The notes beneath the pieces are model-generated. The model was given only the letters and a program-made list of their open reading frames with translations, had not been told where the DNA came from and did not search any database. Shown here one piece after another: positions 35,013 through 43,897 of a stretch of 64,000 nt of DNA (within the stretch, counting starts at the first letter, position 1; every line of letters starts with the position of its first letter). Source of the DNA: Rheum nobile (lineage: Eukaryota; Streptophyta; Magnoliopsida; Caryophyllales; Polygonaceae); assembly GCA_027886185.1 (NCBI GenBank), contig WOAB01000860.1, forward strand, positions 1 through 64,000. The letters run 5' to 3'. A program made the translations under genes and the position numbers.

Positions 35013-35219
35013 CTTTTTATCGTTTTTTTTTTGTATTTTGGGAAAAGCGCTGCTCCAATTGATTTATCCTATGACGTTTCTCCCACGGGCTGCGTAGATA
35101 ACGGAGAGAGCTTTCATTTGACATATTATACGCGCGAATCGGGCACCCGTGCAGAAAGTTACGAAGGTTTGAAGTTGGGATCGAGAGGGTAGAAGTAATA
35201 AATGGCGAGTAGAGTTGAC

Positions 35220-35339
35220 GGGTGCGATCATACCAGCACTAATGCACCGGATCCCATCAGAACTCCGAAGTTAAGCGTGCTTGGGCGAGAGTAGTACTAG
35301 GATGGGTGACCTCCTGGGAAGTCCACGTGTTGCACCCCT
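35220..35339 (+). rRNA. 5S rRNA gene variant T106A
   Basis: T106A (GTCCACGTG); P8 spacer with CCACGAGC, AAAGTAACG and TATAGTTGAC. Confidence 0.95.
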
Positions 35340-35555
35340 CTTTTTATCGTTTTCGTCGTTTTTTTTCCTTATTTTGGAAAAAGCGTTGCTCCAATTGATT
35401 TATCCTATGACGTTTCTCCCACGAGCTGCGTAGATAACGGAGAGAGCTTTCATTTGACATATTATACGCGCGAATCGGGCACCCGTGCAGAAAGTAACGA
35501 TGGTTTGAAGTTGGGATCGAGAGGGTAGAAGTAATAAATGGCGAGTATAGTTGAC

Positions 35556-35675
35556 GGGTGCGATCATACCAGCACTAATGCACCGGATCCCATCAGAACT
35601 CCGAAGTTCAGCGTGCTTGGGCGAGAGTAGTACTAGGATGGGTGACCTCCTGGGAAGTCCTCGTGTTGCACCCCT
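35556..35675 (+). rRNA. 5S rRNA gene variant A54C
   Basis: A54C in box A; G spacer with CGTTTTTGTCG. Confidence 0.94.
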
Positions 35676-35891
35676 CTTTTTATCGTTTTTGTCGTTTTTT
35701 TTTTGTATTTTGGAAAAAGCGTTGCTCCAATTGATTTATCCTATGACGTTTCTCCCACGGGCTGCGTAGATAACGGAGAGAGCTTTCATTTGACATATTA
35801 TACGCGCGAATCGGGCACCCGTGCAGAAAGTTACGAAGGTTTGAAGTTGGGATCGAGAGGGTAGAAGTAATAAATGGCGAGTAGAGTTGAC

Positions 35892-36011
35892 GGGTGCGAT
35901 CATACCAGCACTAATGCACCGGATCCCATCAGAACTCCGAAGTTAAGCGTGCTTGGGCGAGAGTAGTACTAGGATGGGTGACCTCGTGGGAAGTCCTCGT
36001 GTTGCACCCCT
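35892..36011 (+). rRNA. 5S rRNA gene variant C95G
   Basis: C95G in box C joined to a P8 spacer with CTCGCAAGGG and GATAGC, a gene/spacer pairing not seen at 30862 or 33214. Confidence 0.94.
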
Positions 36012-36227
36012 CTTTTTATCGTTTTCGTCGTTTTTTTTCCTTATTTTGGAAAAAGCGTTGCTCCAATCGATTTATCCTATGACGTTTCTCGCAAGGGCTG
36101 CGTAGATAACGGAGATAGCTTTCATTTGACATATTATACGCGCGAATCGGGCACCCGTGCAGAAAGTTACGATGGTTTGAAGTTGGGATCGAGAGGGTAG
36201 AAGTAATAAATGGCGAGTAGAGTTGAC

Positions 36228-36347
36228 GGGTGCGATCATACCAGCACTAATGCACCGGATCCCATCAGAACTCCGAAGTTAAGCGTGCTTGGGCGAGAGT
36301 AGTACTAGGATGGGTGACCTCCTGGGAAGTCCTCGTGTTGCACCCCT
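36228..36347 (+). rRNA. 5S rRNA gene (6-unit block, unit 1)
   Basis: Consensus; P9 spacer with TCTAGCAAGG, AATCAGGC, TTGAGATC, ATGACGAG. Confidence 0.95.
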
Positions 36348-36564
36348 CTTTTTATCGTTTTCGTCGTTTTTTTTTCCTTATTTTGGAAAAAGCGTAGCTC
36401 CAATCGATTTATCCTATGACGTTTCTAGCAAGGGCTGCGTAGATAACGGAGATAGCTTTCATTTGACATATTATACGCGCGAATCAGGCACCCGTGCAGA
36501 AAGTTACGATGGTTTGAAGTTGAGATCGAGAGGGTAGAAGTAATAAATGACGAGTAGAGTTGAC

Positions 36565-36684
36565 GGGTGCGATCATACCAGCACTAATGCACCGGATCCC
36601 ATCAGAACTCCGAAGTTAAGCGTGCTTGGGCGAGAGTAGTACTAGGATGGGTGACCTCCTGGGAAGTCCTCGTGTTGCACCCCT
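36565..36684 (+). rRNA. 5S rRNA gene (6-unit block, unit 2)
   Basis: Consensus; G spacer with CGTTTGACAT and ATGACGAG. Confidence 0.95.
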
Positions 36685-36900
36685 CTTTTTATCGTTTTCG
36701 TCGTTTTTTTTTTGTATTTTGGAAAAAGCGTTGCTCCAATTGATTTATCCTATGACGTTTCTCCCACGGGCTGCGTAGATAACGGAGAGAGCTTTCGTTT
36801 GACATATTATACGCGCGAATCGGGCACCCGTGCAGAAAGTTACGATGGTTTGAAGTTGGGATCGAGAGGGTAGAAGTAATAAATGACGAGTAGAGTTGAC

Positions 36901-37020
36901 GGGTGCGATCATACCAGCACTAATGCACCGGATCCCATCAGAACTCCGAAGTTAAGCGTGCTTGGGCGAGAGTAGTACTAGGATGGGTGACCTCCTGGGA
37001 AGTCCTCGTGTTGCACCCCT
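36901..37020 (+). rRNA. 5S rRNA gene (6-unit block, unit 3)
   Basis: Consensus; G spacer with CCACAGGC and TTACTATGG. Confidence 0.95.
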
Positions 37021-37236
37021 CTTTTTATCGTTTTTGTCGTTTTTTTTTTGTATTTTGGAAAAAGCGTTGCTCCAATTGATTTATCCTATGACGTTTCTCC
37101 CACAGGCTGCGTAGATAACGGAGAGAGCTTTCATTTGACATATTATACGCGCGAATCGGGCACCCGTGCAGAAAGTTACTATGGTTTGAAGTTGGGATCG
37201 AGAGGGTAGAAGTAATAAATGGCGAGTAGAGTTGAC

Positions 37237-37356
37237 GGGTGCGATCATACCAGCACTAATGCACCGGATCCCATCAGAACTCCGAAGTTAAGCGTGCTTG
37301 GGCGAGAGTAGTACTAGGATGGGTGACCTCCTGGGAAGTCCTCGTATTGCACCCCT
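37237..37356 (+). rRNA. 5S rRNA gene variant G110A (unit 4)
   Basis: G110A (CTCGTATTGC); P8 spacer with GGCTACG, GAGGATAG and TACAGTTGAC. Confidence 0.94.
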
Positions 37357-37572
37357 CTTTTTATCGTTTTCGTCGTTTTTTTTCCTTATTTTGGAAAAAG
37401 CGTTGCTCCAATTGATTTATCCTATGACGTTTCTCCCACGGGCTACGTAGATAACGGAGAGAGCTTTCATTTGACATATTATACGCGCGAATCGGGCACC
37501 CGTGCAGAAAGTTACGATGGTTTGAAGTTGGGATCGAGAGGATAGAAGTAATAAATGGCGAGTACAGTTGAC

Positions 37573-37692
37573 GGGTGCGATCATACCAGCACTAATGCAC
37601 CGGATCCCATCAGAACTCCAAAGTTAAGCGTGCTTGGGCGAGAGTAGTACTAGGATGGGTGACCTCCTGGGAAGTCCTCGTGTTGCACCCCT
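37573..37692 (+). rRNA. 5S rRNA gene variant G48A (unit 5)
   Basis: G48A (CTCCAAAG) just before box A; G spacer with GCGCTGC, ending in GTTGAG. Confidence 0.94.
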
Positions 37693-37908
37693 CTTTTTAT
37701 CGTTTTTGTCGTTTTTTTTTTGTATTTTGGAAAAAGCGCTGCTCCAATTGATTTATCCTATGACGTTTCTCCCACGGGCTGCGTAGATAACGGAGAGAGC
37801 TTTCATTTGACATATTATACGCGCGAATCGGGCACCCGTGCAGAAAGTTACGAAGGTTTGAAGTTGGGATCGAGAGGGTAGAAGTAATAAATGGCGAGTA
37901 GAGTTGAG

Positions 37909-38028
37909 GGGTGCGATCATACCAGCACTAATGCACCGGATCCCATCAGAACTCCGAAGTTAAGCGTGCTTGGGCGAGAGTAGTACTAGGATGGGTGACC
38001 TCCTGGGAAGTCCTCGTGTTGCACCCCT
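37909..38028 (+). rRNA. 5S rRNA gene with -1 G (unit 6)
   Basis: Gene body consensus, but -1 is G instead of C. CGTATTTTGG spacer with CCAACGGACTG and TATTAAAT. Confidence 0.95.
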
Positions 38029-38243
38029 CTTTTTATCGTTTTCGTCGTTTTTTTTCGTATTTTGGAAAAAGCGTTGCTCCAATTGATTTATCCTATGACG
38101 TTTCTCCAACGGACTGCGTAGATAACGGAGAGAGCTTTCATTTGACATATTATACGCGCGAATCGGGCACCCGTGCAGAAAGTTACGAAGGTTTGAAGTT
38201 GGGATCGAGAGGGTAGAAGTATTAAATGGCGAGTAGAGTTGAC

Positions 38244-38363
38244 GGGTGCGATCATACCAGCACTAATGCACCGGATCCCATCAGAACTCCGAAGTTAAGC
38301 GTGCTTGGGCGAGAGTAGTACTAGGATGGGTGACCTCCTGGGAAGTCCTCGTGTTGCACCCCT
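38244..38363 (+). rRNA. 5S rRNA gene (second block, unit 1)
   Basis: Consensus; copy of unit at 36228 with T8 instead of T9. Confidence 0.95.
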
Positions 38364-38579
38364 CTTTTTATCGTTTTCGTCGTTTTTTTTCCTTATTTTG
38401 GAAAAAGCGTAGCTCCAATCGATTTATCCTATGACGTTTCTAGCAAGGGCTGCGTAGATAACGGAGATAGCTTTCATTTGACATATTATACGCGCGAATC
38501 AGGCACCCGTGCAGAAAGTTACGATGGTTTGAAGTTGAGATCGAGAGGGTAGAAGTAATAAATGACGAGTAGAGTTGAC

Positions 38580-38699
38580 GGGTGCGATCATACCAGCACT
38601 AATGCACCGGATCCCATCAGAACTCCGAAGTTAAGCGTGCTTGGGCGAGAGTAGTACTAGGATGGGTGACCTCCTGGGAAGTCCTCGTGTTGCACCCCT
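38580..38699 (+). rRNA. 5S rRNA gene (second block, unit 2)
   Basis: Consensus; copy of 36565 with one private change (GATATCGG). Confidence 0.95.
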
Positions 38700-38915
38700 C
38701 TTTTTATCGTTTTCGTCGTTTTTTTTTTGTATTTTGGAAAAAGCGTTGCTCCAATTGATTTATCCTATGACGTTTCTCCCACGGGCTGCGTAGATATCGG
38801 AGAGAGCTTTCGTTTGACATATTATACGCGCGAATCGGGCACCCGTGCAGAAAGTTACGATGGTTTGAAGTTGGGATCGAGAGGGTAGAAGTAATAAATG
38901 ACGAGTAGAGTTGAC

Positions 38916-39035
38916 GGGTGCGATCATACCAGCACTAATGCACCGGATCCCATCAGAACTCCGAAGTTAAGCGTGCTTGGGCGAGAGTAGTACTAGGATG
39001 GGTGACCTCCTGGGAAGTCCTCGTGTTGCACCCCT
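38916..39035 (+). rRNA. 5S rRNA gene (second block, unit 3)
   Basis: Consensus; copy of 36901. Confidence 0.95.
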
Positions 39036-39251
39036 CTTTTTATCGTTTTTGTCGTTTTTTTTTTGTATTTTGGAAAAAGCGTTGCTCCAATTGATTTATC
39101 CTATGACGTTTCTCCCACAGGCTGCGTAGATAACGGAGAGAGCTTTCATTTGACATATTATACGCGCGAATCGGGCACCCGTGCAGAAAGTTACTATGGT
39201 TTGAAGTTGGGATCGAGAGGGTAGAAGTAATAAATGGCGAGTAGAGTTGAC

Positions 39252-39371
39252 GGGTGCGATCATACCAGCACTAATGCACCGGATCCCATCAGAACTCCGA
39301 AGTTAAGCGTGCTTGGGCGAGAGTAGTACTAGGATGGGTGACCTCCTGGGAAGTCCTCGTATTGCACCCCT
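39252..39371 (+). rRNA. 5S rRNA gene variant G110A (second block, unit 4)
   Basis: G110A; copy of 37237. Confidence 0.94.
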
Positions 39372-39587
39372 CTTTTTATCGTTTTCGTCGTTTTTTTTCC
39401 TTATTTTGGAAAAAGCGTTGCTCCAATTGATTTATCCTATGACGTTTCTCCCACGGGCTACGTAGATAACGGAGAGAGCTTTCATTTGACATATTATACG
39501 CGCGAATCGGGCACCCGTGCAGAAAGTTACGATGGTTTGAAGTTGGGATCGAGAGGATAGAAGTAATAAATGGCGAGTACAGTTGAC

Positions 39588-39707
39588 GGGTGCGATCATA
39601 CCAGCACTAATGCACCGGATCCCATCAGAACTCCAAAGTTAAGCGTGCTTGGGCGAGAGTAGTACTAGGATGGGTGACCTCCTGGGAAGTCCTCGTGTTG
39701 CACCCCT
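39588..39707 (+). rRNA. 5S rRNA gene variant G48A (second block, unit 5)
   Basis: G48A; copy of 37573. Confidence 0.94.
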
Positions 39708-39923
39708 CTTTTTATCGTTTTTGTCGTTTTTTTTTTGTATTTTGGAAAAAGCGCTGCTCCAATTGATTTATCCTATGACGTTTCTCCCACGGGCTGCGTA
39801 GATAACGGAGAGAGCTTTCATTTGACATATTATACGCGCGAATCGGGCACCCGTGCAGAAAGTTACGAAGGTTTGAAGTTGGGATCGAGAGGGTAGAAGT
39901 AATAAATGGCGAGTAGAGTTGAG

Positions 39924-40043
39924 GGGTGCGATCATACCAGCACTAATGCACCGGATCCCATCAGAACTCCGAAGTTAAGCGTGCTTGGGCGAGAGTAGTA
40001 CTAGGATGGGTGACCTCCTGGGAAGTCCTCGTGTTGCACCCCT
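39924..40043 (+). rRNA. 5S rRNA gene with -1 G (second block, unit 6)
   Basis: Consensus body, G at -1; copy of 37909. Confidence 0.95.
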
Positions 40044-40258
40044 CTTTTTATCGTTTTCGTCGTTTTTTTTCGTATTTTGGAAAAAGCGTTGCTCCAATTG
40101 ATTTATCCTATGACGTTTCTCCAACGGACTGCGTAGATAACGGAGAGAGCTTTCATTTGACATATTATACGCGCGAATCGGGCACCCGTGCAGAAAGTTA
40201 CGAAGGTTTGAAGTTGGGATCGAGAGGGTAGAAGTATTAAATGGCGAGTAGAGTTGAC

Positions 40259-40378
40259 GGGTGCGATCATACCAGCACTAATGCACCGGATCCCATCAGA
40301 ACTCCGAAGTTAAGCGTGCTTGGGCGAGAGTAGTACTAGGATGGGTGACCTCCTGGGAAGTCCTCGTGTTGCACCCCT
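40259..40378 (+). rRNA. 5S rRNA gene (third block, unit 1)
   Basis: Consensus; copy of 36228 and 38244. Confidence 0.95.
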
Positions 40379-40594
40379 CTTTTTATCGTTTTCGTCGTTT
40401 TTTTTCCTTATTTTGGAAAAAGCGTAGCTCCAATCGATTTATCCTATGACGTTTCTAGCAAGGGCTGCGTAGATAACGGAGATAGCTTTCATTTGACATA
40501 TTATACGCGCGAATCAGGCACCCGTGCAGAAAGTTACGATGGTTTGAAGTTGAGATCGAGAGGGTAGAAGTAATAAATGACGAGTAGAGTTGAC

Positions 40595-40714
40595 GGGTGC
40601 GATCATACCAGCACTAATGCACCGGATCCCATCAGAACTCCGAAGTTAAGCGTGCTTGGGCGAGAGTAGTACTAGGATGGGTGACCTCCTGGGAAGTCCT
40701 CGTGTTGCACCCCT
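40595..40714 (+). rRNA. 5S rRNA gene, last of plus arm
   Basis: Consensus; copy of 36565. Its spacer breaks off at 40883, 47 bp before the next gene would start. Confidence 0.95.
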
Positions 40715-41107
40715 CTTTTTATCGTTTTCGTCGTTTTTTTTTTGTATTTTGGAAAAAGCGTTGCTCCAATTGATTTATCCTATGACGTTTCTCCCACGGG
40801 CTGCGTAGATAACGGAGAGAGCTTTCGTTTGACATATTATACGCGCGAATCGGGCACCCGTGCAGAAAGTTACGATGGTTTGATCGCACCCGTCAACTCT
40901 ACTCCCCATTTATTACTTCTACCCTCTCGATCCCAACTTCAAACCATCGTAACTTTCTGCACGGGTGCCCGATTCACGCGTATAATATGTCAAATGAAAG
41001 CTCTCTCCGTTATCTACGCAGCCCTTGGGAGAAACGTCATAGGATAAATCGATTGGAGCAACGCTTTTTCCAAAATAAGGAAAAAAAACGACGAAAACGA
41101 TAAAAAG
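40715..41107. repeat. Palindromic centre of the locus
   Basis: The truncated spacer 40715-40883 is the reverse complement of 40939-41107 in exact register (both 169 bp, with a few mismatches such as ATTCACGCG against ATTCGCGCG). The two arms are separated by 55 bp (40884-40938) present on one side only. The symmetry continues outward through whole genes, giving a perfect setting for a cruciform or hairpin. Confidence 0.88.
40884..40891 (-). pseudogene. 5S rRNA gene fragment at inversion junction (first 8 nt)
   Basis: Read on the minus strand, GGGTGCGA (gene positions 1-8) is followed not by TCATACC but by plus-arm spacer in reverse. The sequence upstream of it (40892 rightward) is an ordinary spacer with its TATA-like element, so a 5S promoter flank drives into the left arm without a gene body behind it. 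Confidence 0.85.
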
Positions 41108-41229
41108 AGGAGTGCAACACACGAGGACTTCCCAGAAGGTCACCCATCCTAGTACTACTCTCGCCCAAGCACGCTTAACTTCGGAGTTCTGATGGGATCC
41201 GGTGCATTAGTGCTGGTATGATCGCACCC
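41108..41229 (-). rRNA. 5S rRNA gene variant, 122 nt, first of minus arm
   Basis: It has a 2-nt AC duplication near the 3' end (CAACACACGAGG on the plus strand), C94T in box C and C117T in helix I. Probably not a source of normal 5S RNA, though the rest of the internal promoter is intact. Confidence 0.85.
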
Positions 41230-41446
41230 GTCAACTCTACTCGCCATTTATTACTTCTACCCTCTCGATCCCAACTTCAAACCATCGTAACTTTCTGCAC
41301 GGGTGCCCGATTCGCGCGTATAATATGTCAAATGAAAGCTCTCTCCGTTATCTACGCAGCCCGTGGGAGAAACGTCATAGGATAAATCAATTGGAGCAAC
41401 GCTTTTTCCAAAATAAGGAAAAAAAAACGACGAAAACGATAAAAAG

Positions 41447-41566
41447 AGGGGTGCAACACGAGGACTTCCCAGGAGGTCACCCATCCTAGTACTACTCTCG
41501 CCCAAGCACGCTTAACTTCGGAGTTCTGATAGGATCCGGTGCATTAGTGCTGGTATGATCGCACCA
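41447..41566 (-). rRNA. 5S rRNA gene variant G1T, C36T
   Basis: First base G1T and -1 C to A (start reads ATGGTGCG), plus C36T next to the BamHI-type GGATCC. Confidence 0.9.
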
Positions 41567-41782
41567 TTCAACTCTACTCGCCATTTATTACTTCTACCCT
41601 CTCGATCCCAACTCCAAACCATCGTAACTTTCTGCACGGGTGCCCGATTCGCGCGTATAATATGTCAAATGAAAGCTCTCTCCGTTATCTACGCAGCCCG
41701 TGGGAGAAACGTCATAGGATAAATCGATTGGAGCAACGCTTTTTCCAAAATAAGGAAAAAAAACGACGAAAACGATAAAAAG

Positions 41783-41902
41783 AGGGGTGCAACACGAGGA
41801 CTTCCCACGAGGTCACCCATCCTAGTACTACTCTCGCCCAAGCACGCTTAACTTCGGAGTTCTGATGGGATCCGGTGCATTAGTGCTGGTATGATCGCAC
41901 CC
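41783..41902 (-). rRNA. 5S rRNA gene variant C95G
   Basis: C95G in box C, shared with plus-arm copies at 30862, 33214 and 35892. Alpha-type unit. Confidence 0.93.
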
Positions 41903-42098
41903 GTCAACTCTACTCGCCATTTATTACTTCTACCCTCTCGATCCCAACTTCAAACCATCGTAACTTTCTGCACGGGTGCCCGATTCGCGCGTATAATATG
42001 TCAAATGAAAGCCCTCTCCGTTATCTACGCAGCCCGTGGGAGAAACGTCATAGGATAAACGTCAAAATACAAAAAAAAACGACGAAAACGATAAAAAG
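41903..42098 (-). repeat. Shortened spacer with templated junction (first of seven)
   Basis: A 23-bp stretch around CAATTGGAGC is missing and CGTC is inserted, so AAACGTCA occurs twice, 14 bp apart (42043-42050 and 42057-42064). The same scar recurs in the spacers left of the genes ending at 47307, 50640, 51963, 56301, 57963 and 59622, marking one event spread by block duplication. Confidence 0.85.
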
Positions 42099-42218
42099 AG
42101 GGGTGCAACACGAGGACTTCCCAGGAGGTCACCCATCCTAGTACTACTCTCGCCCAAGCACGCTTAACTTCGGAATTCTGATGGGATCCGGTGCATTAGT
42201 GCTGGTATGATCGCACCC
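42099..42218 (-). rRNA. 5S rRNA gene variant C44T
   Basis: C44T creates GAATTC. Followed (leftward) by the shortened templated spacer. Confidence 0.93.
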
Positions 42219-42434
42219 GTCAACTCTACTCGCCATTTAATACTTCTACCCTCTCGATCCCAACTTCAAACCTTCGTAACTTTCTGCACGGGTGCCCGAT
42301 TCTCGCGTATAATATGTCAAATGAAAGCTCTCTCCGTTATCTACGCAGCCCTTGGGAGAAACATCATAGGATAAATCGATTGGAGCAACGCTTTTTCCAA
42401 AATAAGGAAAAAAAACGACGAAAACGATAAAAAG

Positions 42435-42554
42435 AGGGGTGCAACACGAGGACTTCCCAGGAGGTCACCCATCCTAGTACTACTCTCGCCCAAGCACGCT
42501 TAACGTCGGAGTTCTGATGGGATCCGGTGCATTAGTGCTGGTATGATCGCACCC
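42435..42554 (-). rRNA. 5S rRNA gene variant A50C
   Basis: A50C at the first base of box A. Spacer to its right has the ordinary CATTTATTAC flank; the one to its left has TTCTCGCG. Confidence 0.93.
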
Positions 42555-42770
42555 GTCAACTCTACTCGCCATTTATTACTTCTACCCTCTCGATCCCAAC
42601 TTCAAACCATCGTAACTTTCTGTACGGGTGCCCGATTCGCGCGTATAATATGTCAAATGAAAGCTCTCTCCGTTATCTACGCAGCCCGTGGGAGAAACGT
42701 CATAGGATAAATCAATTGGAGCAACGCTTTTTCCAAAATAAGGAAAAAAAACGACGAAAACGATAAAAAG

Positions 42771-42890
42771 AGGGGTGCAACACGAGGACTTCCCAGGAGG
42801 TCACCCATCCTAGTACTACTCTCGCCCAAGCACGCTTAACTTCGGAGTTCTGATGGGATCCGGTGCATTAGTGCTGGTATGATCGCACCC
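42771..42890 (-). rRNA. 5S rRNA gene, -1 A
   Basis: Consensus body; -1 C to A. Confidence 0.95.
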
Positions 42891-43105
42891 TTCAACTCTA
42901 CTCGCCATTTATTACTTCTACCCTCTCGATCCCAACTCCAAACCATCGTAACTTTCTGCACGGGTGCCCGATTCGCGCGTATAATATGTCAAATGAAAGC
43001 TCTCTCCGTTATCTACGCAGCCCGTGGGAGAAATGTCATAGGATAAATCAATTGGAGCAACGCTTTTTCCAAAATACAAAAAAAAACGACGAAAACGATA
43101 AAAAG

Positions 43106-43225
43106 AGAGGTGCAACACGAGGACTTCCCAGGAGGTCACCCATCCTAGTACTACTCTTGCCCAAGCACGCTTAACTTTGGAGTTCTGATGGGATCCGGTG
43201 CATTAGTGCTGGTATGATCGCACCC
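43106..43225 (-). rRNA. 5S rRNA gene variant G48A, G68A, C118T
   Basis: G68A alters the intermediate element (CAAGAG), with G48A before box A and C118T in helix I. Confidence 0.91.
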
Positions 43226-43441
43226 GTCAACTCTACTCGTCATTTAATACTTCTACCCTCTCGATCCCAACTTCAAACCTTCGTAACTTTCTGCACGGGT
43301 GCCCGATTCGCGCGTATAATATGTCAAATGAAAGCTCTCTCCGTTATCTACGCAGCCCTTGGGAGAAACGTCATAGAATAAATCGATTGGAGCAACGCTT
43401 TTTCCAAAATAAGGAAAAAAAATGACGAAAACGATAAAAAG

Positions 43442-43561
43442 AGGGGTGTAACACGAGGACTTCCCAGGAGGTCACCCATCCTAGTACTACTCTCGCCCAA
43501 GCACGCTTAACTTCGGAGTTCTGATGGGATCCGGTGCATTAGTGCTCGTATGATCGCACCC
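43442..43561 (-). rRNA. 5S rRNA gene variant C15G, G113A
   Basis: C15G and G113A; flanked by ACGGGCC instead of ACTCGCC in the upstream region. Confidence 0.91.
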
Positions 43562-43777
43562 GTCAACTCTACGGGCCATTTATTACTTCTACACTCTCGA
43601 TCCCAACTCCAAACCATCGTAACTTTCTGCACGGGTGCCCGATTCGCGCGTATAATATGTCAAATGAAAGCTCTCTCCGTTATCTACGCAGCCCGTGGGA
43701 GAAACGTCATAGGATAAATCAATTGGAGCAACGCTTTTTCCAAAATACAAAAAGAAAACGACAAAAACGATAAAAAG

Positions 43778-43897
43778 AGGGGTGCAACACAAGGAATTCC
43801 TAGGAGGTCACCCATCCTAGTACTACTCTCGCCCAAGCACGCTTAACTTCGGAGTTCTGATGGGATCCGGTGCATTAGTGCTGGTATGATCGCACGC
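43778..43897 (-). rRNA. 5S rRNA gene, altered 5' end and triple-substituted
   Basis: G97A, G102T, C107T (beta-type) and start GCGTGCG instead of GGGTGCG. The upstream flank is a nested 5S fragment with ATATTATA at about -27 to -20 instead of the usual TATA-like element. Confidence 0.88.

Larger units (their letters stand above)
1..40883 (+). repeat. Plus-strand 5S rDNA tandem arm
   Basis: This is a head-to-tail array of one partial and 121 full 5S genes with a period of 335-337 bp (extremes 327 and 339). The spacers are about 216 bp. Class P spacers (T8 or T9 then CCTTATTTTGG, usually with CCAAGGG, GTGCAG and TATTAAAT) alternate irregularly with class G spacers (T9 then GTATTTTGG, usually with CCACGGG and TAATAAAT). 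No unit is interrupted by foreign DNA. The left 28 kb is nearly uniform; from about 30 kb onward the genes and spacers diverge. The arm stops inside a spacer, 169 bp after its last gene, where the orientation switches. Confidence 0.97.
36228..40883 (+). repeat. 6-unit (2015-bp) higher-order repeat, about 2.3 copies
   Basis: Units at 36228, 36565, 36901, 37237, 37573 and 37909 are repeated almost base for base at an offset of 2015-2016 bp from 38244, and two more units of a third copy start at 40259. Marker variants recur at the same place: AATCAGGC, CGTTTGACAT, CACAGGC with TTACTATGG, CTCGTATTGC, CTCCAAAG, and G at -1. The third copy is cut by the orientation switch. Confidence 0.9.
41567..42554 (-). 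repeat. Partial alpha block near the junction
   Basis: A C95G gene, a gene with the shortened spacer and an A50C gene with TTCTCGCG spacer occur in the alpha order, but the fourth and fifth units differ. It is a diverged or truncated alpha copy about 0.7 kb from the orientation switch. Confidence 0.7.

Noticed and set aside
1..40883. CRISPR array
   Set aside because: The period of about 336 bp, long conserved gene and non-unique spacers do not fit; the conserved part is 5S rRNA.
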